Source: DASQPR01 sp963831705 (GTDB taxonomy: Bacteria > Actinomycetota > Actinomycetes > Mycobacteriales > Micromonosporaceae). Taken from it: a stretch of 64,000 nucleotides of DNA. The position numbers were made by a program, and so were the translations under genes. Shown in pieces: positions 1 through 8,852 of the stretch. The notes under the pieces are model-generated. The model did no database searches. It was not told where the DNA came from and was given only the letters and a program-made list of their open reading frames with translations. The first letter of the stretch is position 1. Every line of letters begins with the position of its first letter. The stretch covers positions 1 through 64,000 of the forward strand of contig CAWHRE010000007.1 in the NCBI GenBank assembly GCA_963831705.1, in the 5' to 3' direction.

Positions 1-1223
1 AGATCTCCGGGTAAGCCTCGACGGTCGGCCGCGCCTGCTTGGCGTTGGCGAGGTTGTCGAAGAACGCCTGCGCGCCGGGATACTGCGCGCTGTAGGTCTT
101 GAACTCCTGCGTGTCCTCCTCGGACGAGCGCAGCGGCAGGTTGCCGTTGGCGAGGTTCCACCGCAGGTCGACGTCCTTGCTGGTCAGCCACTGCAGGAAG
201 GCGCGTGAGGCGCCGGCCCGGTTGGCGTCGTCGTGGTTGAACAGCACCCACAGGTCCGGGCCGGAGATCGTCTCGTGGTCGCCGTTGAAGCCGGGCAGGT
301 AGGCCACGCCGTAGTTGACGTGCGCATTGGCCAGGTCGTACAGCGACCACGGGCCGGACATCATCATGCCGATCCGGTTGTCGTTGAACAGTTCGGCCGT
401 ACTTCTCGTCGGTCTGGTCCAGGTACATCGACTTGTCGTCGACCGCCATCTGCGCAGCGTCTCCAGCGCGGCCACACCGGCGTCGGAGTTGAACGCGGGC
501 TTGCCGTCGTCGAGGATCTGGCCGCCGTGCTGCCACAGCAGCGGCCACAGGTGCCAGGTGGTGTCCTCGCTGCCGGAGACCGAGTACGCGGTGCCGTAGA
601 TGTTGCTGCGACGTGTCGGTCAGCTTCTTCGCCGCGGTCCGGAAGTCGTCCCAGGACCACTGGTCGGTCGGGTACGCCAGATGCCGGCCGCGTCGAACAG
701 CGTCTTGTTGTAGATCAGCGCCGAGGTTGTCCACCAGCGCCGGGATGCCGATGACCTTGCCGTCGACGGTGGCGGTCGTCGCGGGCGGCGGCCGGGATCT
801 CGTTCCAGCGCGATCGCCGGGTCGCTCACGCACTACGTCAGGTCCTGCGTGTTGCCGCTCGCGGCCAGTTCGCCGGCCCAGCTGCCGTAGGCGTAGGAGA
901 TGTCCGGGTAGGTGCCGCTGGTGAATCCGGCCGACAGCTTCGTCAGCAGGTCGTCGGTGGTCGCCGCGCCGGCCGAGGTGTTGATCGTGACGTTGCGGGT
1001 GCGACGGCGTGGTATTCGGCGGCGAGCTTCTCGGCCATCGTCTCGGCGTCCGCGGTCTGGCCGGTCCACCAGGTGATGGTGACGTCCGCCGTTCGGGTCA
1101 TAGCCGGCGGCGGCGTCCTTGGTCTGTCGATCGCCTTGCCGCCGGAGCAGGCGCTGGCGAGCACGGTCAGTGACGAGCGCGACGCGCGGCCAGTGCGCGG
1201 CGGCGGTTCCGGGAGCGGTTCAT
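1..1223 (-). CDS. Sugar ABC transporter substrate-binding lipoprotein (3' part outside window, frameshifted)
   Basis: The reverse strand starts at ATG 1223 with an Arg-rich N-region, a hydrophobic stretch and a lipobox-like LASAC followed by SGGK, so this is a lipid-anchored secreted protein. Pieces in different frames then read like a family 1 extracellular solute-binding protein (VTITWWTGQTADAETM, then LTKLSAGFTSGTYPDISYAYGSWAGE split into shorter fragments). The reading frame changes about every 100-200 bases, which I attribute to indels rather than to a real gene structure. The gene runs off the left edge, so the C-terminus and the expected permease genes are not visible. Its place downstream of GH4 and SIS genes suggests it binds a glycoside or amino sugar for import. 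The substrate is inferred from neighbours only. Confidence 0.7.
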
Positions 1224-1241
1224 GGTCACCTCGGGGGGTCG

Positions 1242-2188
1242 TCAGCGGGGACGGCAGGCTAGCTGGCGGGTGCGGTGCCGTGGGTAACCTGGCAGCGCGG
1301 CGAGGATCACGGAGCGGGTGAGCAGGCGGGGCTGGTCCGGGTCGAGGCCGCGGTGCGCGGCGAGGGCCGTCGCGAAGCGTTGCGCGAGGACGAGCTGGGC
1401 GAGCGGGTCGAGGTCGTCGTGGTACAGCCGTGGCGCCGGTCGCCGGCGATCGTGTCGGCCATGCCGACCGGCACGGTCGCCGAACGACCAGACCAGGCTG
1501 CGCGGGCCGGCCACCGCGATCGGACCGTGCCGGAAGTCCATCGCCGGATACGACTCCGACCAGGCCTGCGCGGCCTCGCGCACCTTCAGCGCCGCCTCGT
1601 GGGCGAGCCCGACGGTCCAGCCGGTGCCGAGGAAGACGAGGTGGTCGATGTCGGCCGGATCGGCCGGCAGCGGCGCGCGCAGCGCGGCCCGCCCGTCCGC
1701 GACCGAGGCCGGGTGTCCTCGCCGAACGCGGCCCGGGCCAGGGCCAGCACGGTGGTCGGGAACCGGGTCTGCACGACGCTGCGCTCGTCGGCGAAGTCGA
1801 GCACCAGCCGGTCGTCGCTCAGGTCGTCGACCGGCGTCGCCGGCGACCGCGGTCGACCGCGACCCGGCGGGTGCCGGCCGGCAGCCTGGCGCAGCGCGTC
1901 GAGCACCTCGGTCGTGGTACCGGACCGGGTGAACGCGACCACCCGGTCGTAGCGGCGGCCGGCCGGCGATACTCGGAGGCGCAGACCGCGTCGGTCTCGC
2001 CGAAGCCGGCCCGCTCGCGCAGCTCGGCGATGGCTCTGCGCGACGAACCACGACGTGCCGCAGCCGAGCAGCGAGCACCCGTTCGCCGGGTGCGGCCGAG
2101 CAGGTCGCGGGCGGCCTCGGCGACTCATGGTCGGCAGCGCCCGCCGCCACATCGCGGGCTGGCTGTCGATCTCCTGCAGCGGTGACAT
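1242..2188 (-). CDS. SIS-domain sugar isomerase/deaminase-like protein (AgaS/GlmS C-terminal type, frameshifted)
   Basis: The start at 2188 gives MSPLQEIDSQPAMWRRALPT, the usual opening of tandem-SIS proteins related to the isomerase half of GlmS and to AgaS. The first SIS domain shows LLGCGTSWFVAQS. The second shows HLVFLGTGWTVGLAHEAALK followed by YPAMDFRHGP, the sugar-phosphate site. Several single-base indels force changes between reading frames, and the last ~40 bases are uncertain. Family members isomerise or deaminate amino-sugar phosphates in the cytoplasm. The gene lies between the GH4 gene and the ABC binding protein on the same strand, consistent with processing of an imported sugar. 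The exact substrate cannot be told from sequence. Confidence 0.75.
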
Positions 2189-2278
2189 TCATGGTCGAAG
2201 ATTATGCTCGTTCCTGCTCGCGGTTCAATGTGCACCGTTCAAATGAACAGTTTCGATGTTCGTTGTGCAAGCTCGGTG

Positions 2279-3598
2279 TCACCGCGTGACCGACACGCGC
2301 AGCGCCTCCGGCAGCAGGTCGCCGTGCGCGGCGGTCAGTTCGTCGCACAGGGCCCAGATTGCGTCGACGGTCAGCGTGGCGGCGGTGTTCGGGTCGACCA
2401 TGGCGGCCGCCGGACCATGCGCGGATCGCCGGTCACCGCGGCCCGGACGGTCAGCTCGCCGACCGAGACGAAGCCGCGGTTGACCGCCGCGCACTGCGAG
2501 CGGCAGGTCGCCCGACGTACTCCGGGCGTACGCCCAGCCGATCGACCACGCACGGCACCTCGACGGCGTAGTCCGACGGGCAGGTTGGTGATCAGGCCGG
2601 TGTTGACGACGTTGCCGTGGATGCGGCGCATCGTGCCGGTCTCCATGCAGTGGATGACCTGCGGCGCGTACTCGGTGGCGTCCCGGCTCGAGGTCCAGCG
2701 GCTCGCCGGCGGCCAGCGCGGCGCGGGTCTGCGCGTACTCGGCCAGGTTGTCCTCGCTGATCTGCAGGTAGTCGCCGACCGGGATGCGCAGCCGGTCGAT
2801 CTCGGCGTCGTGGTGCAGGTACCACGGCACGTACTCGGACGGAGTGCTCGCTGGTCTCGGTCGGGATAGAAGCCGAGCCGGCGGTACATGTCGACGCGCA
2901 CCCGCCGGCGCAGCTCCGGATCGGCGCGCGATGCGCTCGTCCAGCCGCGGGTAGAGGTTCTCGCCGTCGGTGCTCCCACCGCAGCAGCCACGCCTGGTGG
3001 TTGACGCCCGGCGGCCGTGTAGTCGACCTCGTCGAACGGCACGCCGATCAGCTCGCACAGGCCGCGCACGGTCCAGTACACCGAGTGGCACAGGCCGACC
3101 ACCTTGAGGTCGGGCGCGACCGCGCCGAGGTAGGTGACGTTCATCGCCATCGGGTTGGTGTAGTTGAGCAGCCACGCGTCCGGGCAGATCTCGCGCATGT
3201 CGGCGGCGATGCCGTCCAGCACCGGGAAGGTGCGCAGCGCCGCGGAAGATGCCGCCGACGCCGATGGTGTCGGCGATGGTCTGGCGCAGCCCGAACCGCG
3301 CCGGGATCTCGAAGTCGCGCACGGTCGCCGCGTAGCATCGCCGACCTGGATCGAGTTGATCACGTAGTCGGCGCCGTCGAGCGCGGTCCGCCGGTCCAGG
3401 CTGGCGCCGATCCCGGGCGATGCGCCGAGCTGGCTCGGCGGTGCGGCGGGCGATCGCCTCGGCGGTCTCCAGCCGCTCGGGGTCGATGTCGTGCAGGGCG
3501 AGCGTGACGTCCCGCAGTTCGGGGAAGGAGAGGATGTCGGCGAGCAGCTCGCGGGTGAAGACGACGCTGCCGGCGCCGAGGAAGGCGATCACAGTCAT
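2279..3598 (-). CDS. Family 4 glycoside hydrolase (alpha-glucosidase/alpha-galactosidase type, frameshifted)
   Basis: The N-terminus MTVIAFLGAGSVVFTRELL is the NAD-binding Rossmann start of GH4 enzymes, followed by LHDIDPERLETAE. Further on, INSIQVG, NYTNPMAMN and GLCHSVYW mark the cofactor and metal-binding segments; the Cys and His of GLCHS are the usual metal ligands. GH4 enzymes cleave glycosides by an NAD- and Mn-dependent oxidation/elimination mechanism in the cytoplasm. The start at 3598 was chosen over an upstream one at 3655 because the family starts directly with the Rossmann strand. Multiple indels interrupt the frame, for example an extra G at about 2573-2577 (GTCGGACTAC on the coding strand). 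It is first in a leftward cluster with the SIS and ABC genes. Confidence 0.8.
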   Translation of the reverse strand: MTVIAFLGAGSVVFTRELLADILSFPELRDVTLALHDIDPERLETAEAIARRTAEPARRIARDRRQPGPADRARRRRLRDQLDPGRRCYAATVRDFEIPARFGLRQTIADTIGVGGIFRGAAHLPGAGRHRRRHARDLPGRVAAQLHQPDGDERHLPRRGRARPQGGRPVPLGVLDRARPVRADRRAVRRGRLHGRRASTTRRGCCGGSTDGENLYPRLDERIARRSGAAPAGARRHVPPARLLSRPRPASTPSEYVPWYLHHDAEIDRLRIPVGDYLQISEDNLAEYAQTRAALAAGEPLDLEPGRHRVRAAGHPLHGDRHDAPHPRQRRQHRPDHQPARRTTPSRCRAWSIGWAYARSTSGDLPLAVRGGQPRLRLGRRADRPGRGDRRSAHGPAAAMVDPNTAATLTVDAIWALCDELTAAHGDLLPEALRVSVTR

Positions 3599-3647
3599 GG
3601 CGCGGATTCTCGGCGTCCGCGCACGAACGCGCAAGGAAACTGGCAAT

Positions 3648-3669
3648 CGTTTCATTCGCGCGCAAACGA
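3648..3669. promoter_or_regulatory. Inverted repeat TCGTTT-N10-AAACGA in the divergent promoter region
   Basis: Between the GH4 gene (leftward) and the DeoR-type gene (rightward) a perfect 6-bp inverted repeat with a 10-bp spacer is present. Further AAACG-like half sites lie nearby (GCGTTTGATC at 3684-3693), and GGAAAC (3635-3640) can also pair with the GTTTC at 3649-3653. DeoR-family repressors bind such repeats, and this is the only gap shared by the regulator and the sugar cluster. Binding by the adjacent regulator is inferred. Confidence 0.5.
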
Positions 3670-3723
3670 ACTATCTTGACTGCGCGTTTGATCATGCCGT
3701 CGACCAGCTAGGAGCAGGACCAC

Positions 3724-4507
3724 ATGACCCGCAGCACGCTGCGCCGCGCCGACCGGGTGTCGACGATCCTCGAGCGCGTCGCCGGCCACGGCTCGGTCGA
3801 CGCCGGACGCGCTGGCCGACGAGTTCGACGTCTCGGTCGCGACGATCCGGCGCGACCTGCAGACGCTGGAGGACCAGAGGCTGCTCTCCCGCACGCACGG
3901 CGGCGCGGTCGCCGTCGACGTCGAGCTACGAGCTGCCGGTGCGCTACCGGATCGGCCAGCACCGCGAGGAGAAGCGCGCGATCGCCCGGCTCGCCGTGGC
4001 CCGGCTGCCGCACGGGCCCGCTGACCGTCGGCCTGACCGGCGGCACCACCACGCACGCGGTGGCCCGCCTGCTCGCCGAGCGGGTACGACCTGACCGTGG
4101 TCACCAACGCGCTGAACATCGCGGCCGAGCTGGCCCTGCGCCCGCGACTCAAGCTGGTGATGACCGGCGGCGTCTCCCGCACCCAGTCCTACGAGCTGGT
4201 CGGCCCGATCGCCGACCGGACGCTGGCCGGGCTGAACATCGAGGTCGCGGTCGTCGGCGTCGACGGCATCAGCGCGCGCACCGGCCTCACCACGCACGAC
4301 GAGATCGAGGCGAACACGAACGCCACGATGATCCGCCAGGCCGACCGGGTGATCGTGGTCGCCGACGGCTCCAAGGTCGGCCGGGTCTGCCTGGCCCGGA
4401 TCTGCGCGCTCACCGAGATCGACGAGTTCGTCACCGACTCGAGCGCCGACCCGGACGCGCTCGCCGCGATCGCCGCGGCCGGCGTCAAGGTGACCGTGGC
4501 CGACTGA
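3724..4507 (+). CDS. DeoR/GlpR-family transcriptional regulator (frameshifted)
   Basis: ATG 3724 follows AGGAG at 3710-3714. The protein starts with a DeoR winged helix (RVSTILERVAGHGSVDA, then VSVATIRRDLQTLE and RTHGGAV). The C-terminal sugar-phosphate sensor follows, with LTGGTTTHAVARLL, VVTNALNIAAEL, LVMTGGVSR and VVGVDGI, ending at VTVAD with TGA 4507. Four extra bases (near 3804, 3922, 4016 and 4083) break the frame; removing them restores an unbroken family-length protein of about 260 residues. DeoR proteins repress catabolic operons and release DNA when a sugar phosphate binds. The divergent position points to control of the GH4/SIS/ABC cluster. Confidence 0.85.
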
Positions 4508-4576
4508 GGGGCCTACTGCTGTATTTTGCTGCTATATCGGCCCGTTCCGCGTCGATCTGGCCTCGTCGACAGGGCT

Positions 4577-4628
4577 CTGACCAGCCTATTTGTGGCCGGG
4601 CGGGGTTCGAACCCGCGACCGAGGGATT
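4577..4628. repeat. attL: partial duplicate of the tRNA(CAT) 3' half
   Basis: These 52 bases match 29354-29406 except for one missing G in the acceptor stem part (GTGGCC here, GTGGGCC at the tRNA). The match covers the T-arm (GGTTCGAACCC), the acceptor 3' strand and 17 bases downstream, and it stops one base before the anticodon. Only half a tRNA is present, so it is not a gene. A further 60 bases to the left (4517-4576) resemble 29294-29353 with several changes. The rest of the stretch 4629-4875 shows no gene I can support. Confidence 0.85.
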
Positions 4629-4875
4629 CCCGGCGGTGAGGATCGAAGCAGTTGCCAACGAGGTCACGGGGCCTGTAAGCGTCTGATCGGGCATAGCTGA
4701 GTCTGATTCGTTGCGGTACATCGCTGCTGTATCCGACGGCATCTTGTGCTTTCTAACGTCGGGTCGTGCATCTCCGTCAGTCCACAGGCCCTCCTCCCAA
4801 CGAGGTGACGGTCCTGGATCTTGGGTCCTAGTCGGTGTCATTGAAGGCTGTGAGTGCTGTGATCCTCAGCCTGGA

Positions 4876-4900
4876 GGTGTCATCATGCACTGATGACACC
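4876..4900 (+). promoter_or_regulatory. Perfect 10-bp hairpin over the start codon of the next gene
   Basis: GGTGTCATCA (4876-4885) and TGATGACACC (4891-4900) pair perfectly around a 5-base loop. The stem contains the 3' end of the GGAGG ribosome site (4873-4877) and the ATG at 4893. A two-codon frame ATG-CAC-TGA starts at 4885 at ideal spacing from GGAGG and its stop overlaps the ATG at 4893. This could limit translation or couple it to reinitiation; that role is inferred. Confidence 0.55.
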
Positions 4901-5321
4901 GTCTGGCGTTTCCATCGTCGCCCTGGGAGTCTCGTCGCTGTCGCTCATTGTTTCCTTTGTGAACTACAGGGTTGGTGGACCGAGAGTCGTCATCAGTGCG
5001 CGGCGGATTGTGGAAGATGGTCGAACCACTGGCCTCTATGTCGAAGCCCGGAACTCCGGCAGAGGCGCCATCACTCTAAATATCATTCAGCTAGATGCGC
5101 ACCAACTGACGGGCGGTTACGTTGCATCCAGGCTTGTTACTGAATCCGCTGGCGCGACCCTTCCCTATCGTCTCGATGGACATGCGGCCTGCGAATGGAT
5201 CCTGAATTCACACGATATCGAGAACTTCCTGTGGCGGCATGAGCACAACTTCATAACCGTGGCCGCCAAAATCGGGGGCCGGCGCAGGTTGCGCGTGCGG
5301 CTGGCGTCTGAGGCGCCCTGA
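4893..5321 (+). CDS. Membrane-anchored hypothetical protein (142 aa)
   Basis: The N-terminus (residues 5-23, VSIVALGVSSLSLIVSF) is one hydrophobic helix. A soluble domain of about 115 residues follows, with short beta-type strands (RVVISARRIVEDGRTTGLYV, EARNSGRGAITLNIIQLD) and an Arg-rich tail. The pattern, a short N-terminal anchor then a small beta domain, is common in uncharacterised proteins of mobile elements. I do not recognise a named family. It is the first gene inside the left end of the element, and its start lies in the hairpin described separately. Its base composition is less GC-rich than the chromosomal genes, in line with acquired cargo. Confidence 0.6.
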   Translation: MTPSGVSIVALGVSSLSLIVSFVNYRVGGPRVVISARRIVEDGRTTGLYVEARNSGRGAITLNIIQLDAHQLTGGYVASRLVTESAGATLPYRLDGHAACEWILNSHDIENFLWRHEHNFITVAAKIGGRRRLRVRLASEAP

Positions 5322-5832
5322 CTCCCGACTTGCAATTGGACATTGCGGCCGTGTAGTGGAGTCTGGCTATGACTCCGCCTTGAGAGGGCGGTCGTCTGCC
5401 CAAACTGATCAAGGCCTTGACTTGGTGGTTTCGTCGTCAACTGGCATCAGATCTGCGGTAGTGAGAACCCATCGGGAACTCGCCGACCGCTACCGTCTTG
5501 GCATTGCCGCCGGTCCGGGTGAAGACTTTCCGTACGGCCCCAAGGGCGCCGCCGCTGAAGCGGCGCCGCGCACCGCTTGTCTGGACGCCGCAGTCTGCAT
5601 TCCGTCCGCGCATAGCCCACGTCGGCGCGCACGGTTCAAGGGCTAAACCAGTTTGAACATCCACCGCCGGCGCCTTCCGGGAGCTACCTGTCGGCATTGC
5701 GGTGCTAGCCAAGTCGTCAGATCTGTAGTCGAGGGTGCGTGAAACCCGCGTCCGGGCTCGAAGGCATTCTCAGGCTGTGCTAAGACTTACCCGACATTTA
5801 AAATCTGTCTTTGGTGGATAGGGGCGATTGGC
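5322..5832. other. Non-coding stretch with one GC-rich hairpin
   Basis: I see no supportable gene. A perfect 8-bp stem (GGCGCCGC at 5545-5552, GCGGCGCC at 5560-5567) may end transcription of the upstream gene, but there is no T-run after it. Short open frames on both strands here look random. Confidence 0.5.
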
Positions 5833-7773
5833 GTGAGGCTTATACGAGCGCGGGTAACGAACTTCAAGTCCGTGCTTGACTCTGAGTGGTTTACGCTGGA
5901 CCAGCTCACATGCCTTGTGGGTAAGAATGAGAGTGGGAAGACTGCCCTGCTCGAAGCCCTTGAGAAGATCAAGTCTGTTCGACCCGAGCGGCAAGATCTG
6001 CGCGATACGGACTACCCGCGTATGAATTGGTCAGAGTATGAAGAGTCGAAAGCCGTCGACACTGCCATTGAAGCCGAGTGGCATTTGGATGCTGACGAGC
6101 TTGCAAAGCTAGTGGAGACACTCGGCGACAAATCGCTTCTGACGAGAGATACGGTTTTCTTCACGAAAGGGTACGACAATAAAACCCATTGGAAGACGCC
6201 GCCCTATGACTTGCAAACAATCGTCAAATGGAACGTTGACAACTCGGCACTGAACGTGACGGAAAAGCGCGCACTTGATTCGGTATCGACAACAACGGAA
6301 CTGATCAACGCACTTAAGCAGATCGTGGAACCTTCGCAGCGGCAAGTCGCATTGCGCGAGGAACTCGTGGCCCGTTGGTCCAACGGCGTCGAGGCGACGG
6401 TAGGCAAGTATCTCGATGAGCGACTGCCGAGCTTTGTATACTATTCGCAATATGACAGGCTGCCGGGCCGCGTTTCGTTGGACCAGCTCGTTCACGCGCG
6501 GCAGCAAGGATCACTCGAATCAATCCCCGGATCCAGAGTGTTCCTGGCGCTTCTCTCGATGGTAGGGACGACGCCCGAAGCTATTGGGCAAATTGCCACA
6601 TCAGAAGGGTTGATCAGCAAGCTTGAAGCCGTTGAGACCCGACTTTCCCGCAAGATCTTTAAGTATTGGTCGCAGAATAAGCATCTCAAGGTACGTTTTC
6701 GGTTCGATCAGGCGAGTGCAGGAGATCCTCCGCCATTTAATTCTGGCAAGATATTTCAGACTCGTATTGAAAACATGAGACACGAAGCGACCATTCGTCT
6801 CGACGAGCGGAGTACTGGATTCATCTGGTTCTTTTCGTTCCTCGTGTGGTTTTCGGAAGTGCAGAAGGAATATGGCGACAAGCTCATAGTGCTGCTGGAT
6901 GAACCCGGTCTGACGCTACACGCGCGGGCGCAGGCAGATCTTCTGCGATATTTTAGCGATGAGCTGCTGCCTAAGTATCAGCTCGTCTATACGACGCATT
7001 CGCCCTTCATGATTGATTCACAAAACCTAATGGCCTGCCGAACCGTCGAAGACGCAACGTCTCCAGATGACGAAGTTTTGGGAACCAAGGTCGGCGACCG
7101 GGTACTAAGCACTGATGCCGACACGTTATTTCCTCTTCAGGCCGCTCTCGGTTACGAGATCACGCAGACATTGTTCATTGGTGAGCACTCTCTGCTCGTC
7201 GAGGGGCCCTCGGATCTGCTCTACATTCAGTGGGCATCCGATCGACTGGGGCACTTGGCCGTATTGCACTAGACAATCGGTGGACTGTTACCCCTGCGGC
7301 GGTATTACCAAGGTGCCAAGCTTCCTTGCCCTGTTCGGCGGAAACCGGCTCCACGTCGCAGTTCTTACGGATCATGGACATGGTGACAAAAAGAAGGTAA
7401 GAGAGGTACGCGATTCGGAACTGATCAAGATGGTCACGTCTTTACGGCGGATCAGTTTGCCGAGAGTCAACCTGCGTCAGAGGCTGATGTTGAGGACATC
7501 TTGGGGCGGTCGTTTTACGTCAATCTGGTCAATACTGCATATAGCCTTTCTGGCGGTAATGAAATGCCGGCCATTAAGGTGGCAGGCACGCCGGAGCGCG
7601 TGGTGCAGGAGACCGAGGCGCATTTCAGGACGCTGTCGGCGGGCGTTCCGAACTATGACCACTACGCACCCGCGCGTTACTTGATTGAACACGCACCGAC
7701 CTTTGAGGCGGTCGAGGGTGGTGCGCTTGACCGGTTTGAAAAGCTTTTCGTTGATCTGAACGCCTTGCTTTAG
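5833..7773 (+). CDS. OLD-family ATP-dependent nuclease (AAA ATPase plus TOPRIM; three single-G deletions)
   Basis: The GTG start at 5833 leads into RLIRARVTNFKSVLDSEWF and the Walker A GKNESGKTALLEAL (residues about 31-44). KLIVLLDEPGLTLHARAQ is the Walker B/signature region, followed by TTHSPFMID. LLVEGPSDLLY begins the TOPRIM nuclease domain. After 7260 the frame is lost three times, each explained by one missing G (near 7258, 7300 and 7429). Restored, the protein continues NRLHVAVLTDHGHGDKKK and DVEDILGRSFYVNLVNTAYS, ending at 7773 (about 647 residues). OLD proteins are cytoplasmic nucleases, several of them anti-phage. No UvrD-type helicase is adjacent, so this is not an evident Gabija pair. 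GC content is clearly lower than in its neighbours, suggesting separate acquisition. Confidence 0.85.
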
Positions 7774-7845
7774 CGGATGTGTCGCGAGGCTGTCCCGATC
7801 GGCGTCACCGCGTCGTGGTCCAGGGCCTCAGGCCTCGTCGGCCGT

Positions 7846-7891
7846 GGGCATCACCCTCCTCGCCGCCATCCTCGCGAGCAGGGTGATGCCC
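7846..7891. terminator. 12-bp hairpin downstream of the OLD gene
   Basis: GGGCATCACCCT (7846-7857) pairs perfectly with AGGGTGATGCCC (7880-7891) across a 22-base loop. It lies 73 bases after the OLD stop, so a transcription end is plausible, although no T-tract follows. The rest of 7774-8129 holds no gene I can support. Confidence 0.45.
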
Positions 7892-8129
7892 CGGGGTGCG
7901 AGTCCAACCCACGGCAAGTGCCGGCCACCGAACGAAGACCGGATTCGACGTGGGACGGGCTACAAGTGGCCCGCTCGTCCCGGCTCGGAACTCGTCCGTT
8001 GCCTTCGCACAACATTTGCCGGCCGCACGCGGCGGCAACGCGGCGCCTTTCGTCCCGAGCCGCAAACACCGCGGGAACCGGTGAAGGCGTGCAGCACAAT
8101 GCTTGTCACAATGTGCCACAGTCTCGGAT

Positions 8130-8591
8130 ATGCATTATGGGAACATCGGATCCTTCATCGGCGGTCTCGCGGCGGTCGTGATCGCGATCGTTTCGTTGTG
8201 GTTCGCGCCCTCAGCTTTTCGTGAGTGGCGAGCCAAGCTCGAAGCCGAAAAACACTTGGCGCGAGAGCGCGAGAAGGAGATCCGAATCAATCGATACCGC
8301 TCCGTTCAAGGCTGGATGATCGGCGGGGTGGACTCATGGGCGGTAGATATCGTCGTCGAACCAACTGAGATCGATGGTGCCATGTCTGAGCTGAGGAGCG
8401 GCGAACCAACGGCCTACGTGCTCGTCCGATGCCACGGCGCTGATCAGGGCGGGCGCTTGCGTAGATGGCTTGAAAACCGGAACGACGGGGATAGGTTCCT
8501 GGCGCGCGTTCCCACAATGGCTGAGTACGAAGCCCTTCAGCTCGGCAGGGAGGTCATGCGTGCACGCGACAGCGAGACCGCATCCGCGTAA
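8130..8591 (+). CDS. Single-pass membrane hypothetical protein (153 aa)
   Basis: From ATG 8130 the protein reads MHYGNIGSFIGGLAAVVIAI, a single membrane helix (about residues 6-26) ending in VSLWFAPSAF. A charged, probably helical segment follows (EWRAKLEAEKHLAREREKE), then a compact soluble domain (WAVDIVVEPTEIDGAMSEL, AYVLVRCHGADQGGRLRRW). An upstream start at 8103 would add nine non-hydrophobic residues and is less likely. The layout is a short outside end, one anchor, a coiled segment and a cytoplasmic domain. I know no function. It lies between the OLD gene and the methyltransferase operon on the same strand, so it may be an accessory of either, but 261 bases separate it from the methyltransferase. 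Confidence 0.6.
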   Translation: MHYGNIGSFIGGLAAVVIAIVSLWFAPSAFREWRAKLEAEKHLAREREKEIRINRYRSVQGWMIGGVDSWAVDIVVEPTEIDGAMSELRSGEPTAYVLVRCHGADQGGRLRRWLENRNDGDRFLARVPTMAEYEALQLGREVMRARDSETASA

Positions 8592-8852
8592 GCAGATCGT
8601 GCGGCCTCAGGCTCGATGACGCGGAAGCGGTCACCCGTTCAGTGGTGCGCCGCCCCAAAGGAACAGCGCCGCTTGATCAGGAATGCGCACCAATGCTCGA
8701 CGATGCAGACCTGTCTGCCGTCGCGGAGCCAGAGCTCGCTCGGGCAGACTGACCCTGGGGACCAGTACGGCCGAGCGGACGGTACTCGTTCCGGCAAGTG
8801 ATACTTAGCGGCCAGCTTAGGACGAGATTACGTTCGCGAAAGAGGATCTGCT

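Noticed and set aside
4594..4628. A second tRNA gene at the left end
   Set aside because: Only the T-arm and the 3' acceptor strand are present; there is no D-arm, anticodon or 5' strand. It is an att duplicate.
7258..7440. Programmed frameshifting in the OLD gene
   Set aside because: Three separate single-G losses in ordinary G-runs without slippery heptamer or downstream structure; many other genes here show the same type of break.
5833..8591. Gabija system (GajA/GajB)
   Set aside because: The OLD-type gene fits GajA in outline, but no UvrD-like helicase follows; the neighbour is a single-pass membrane protein.
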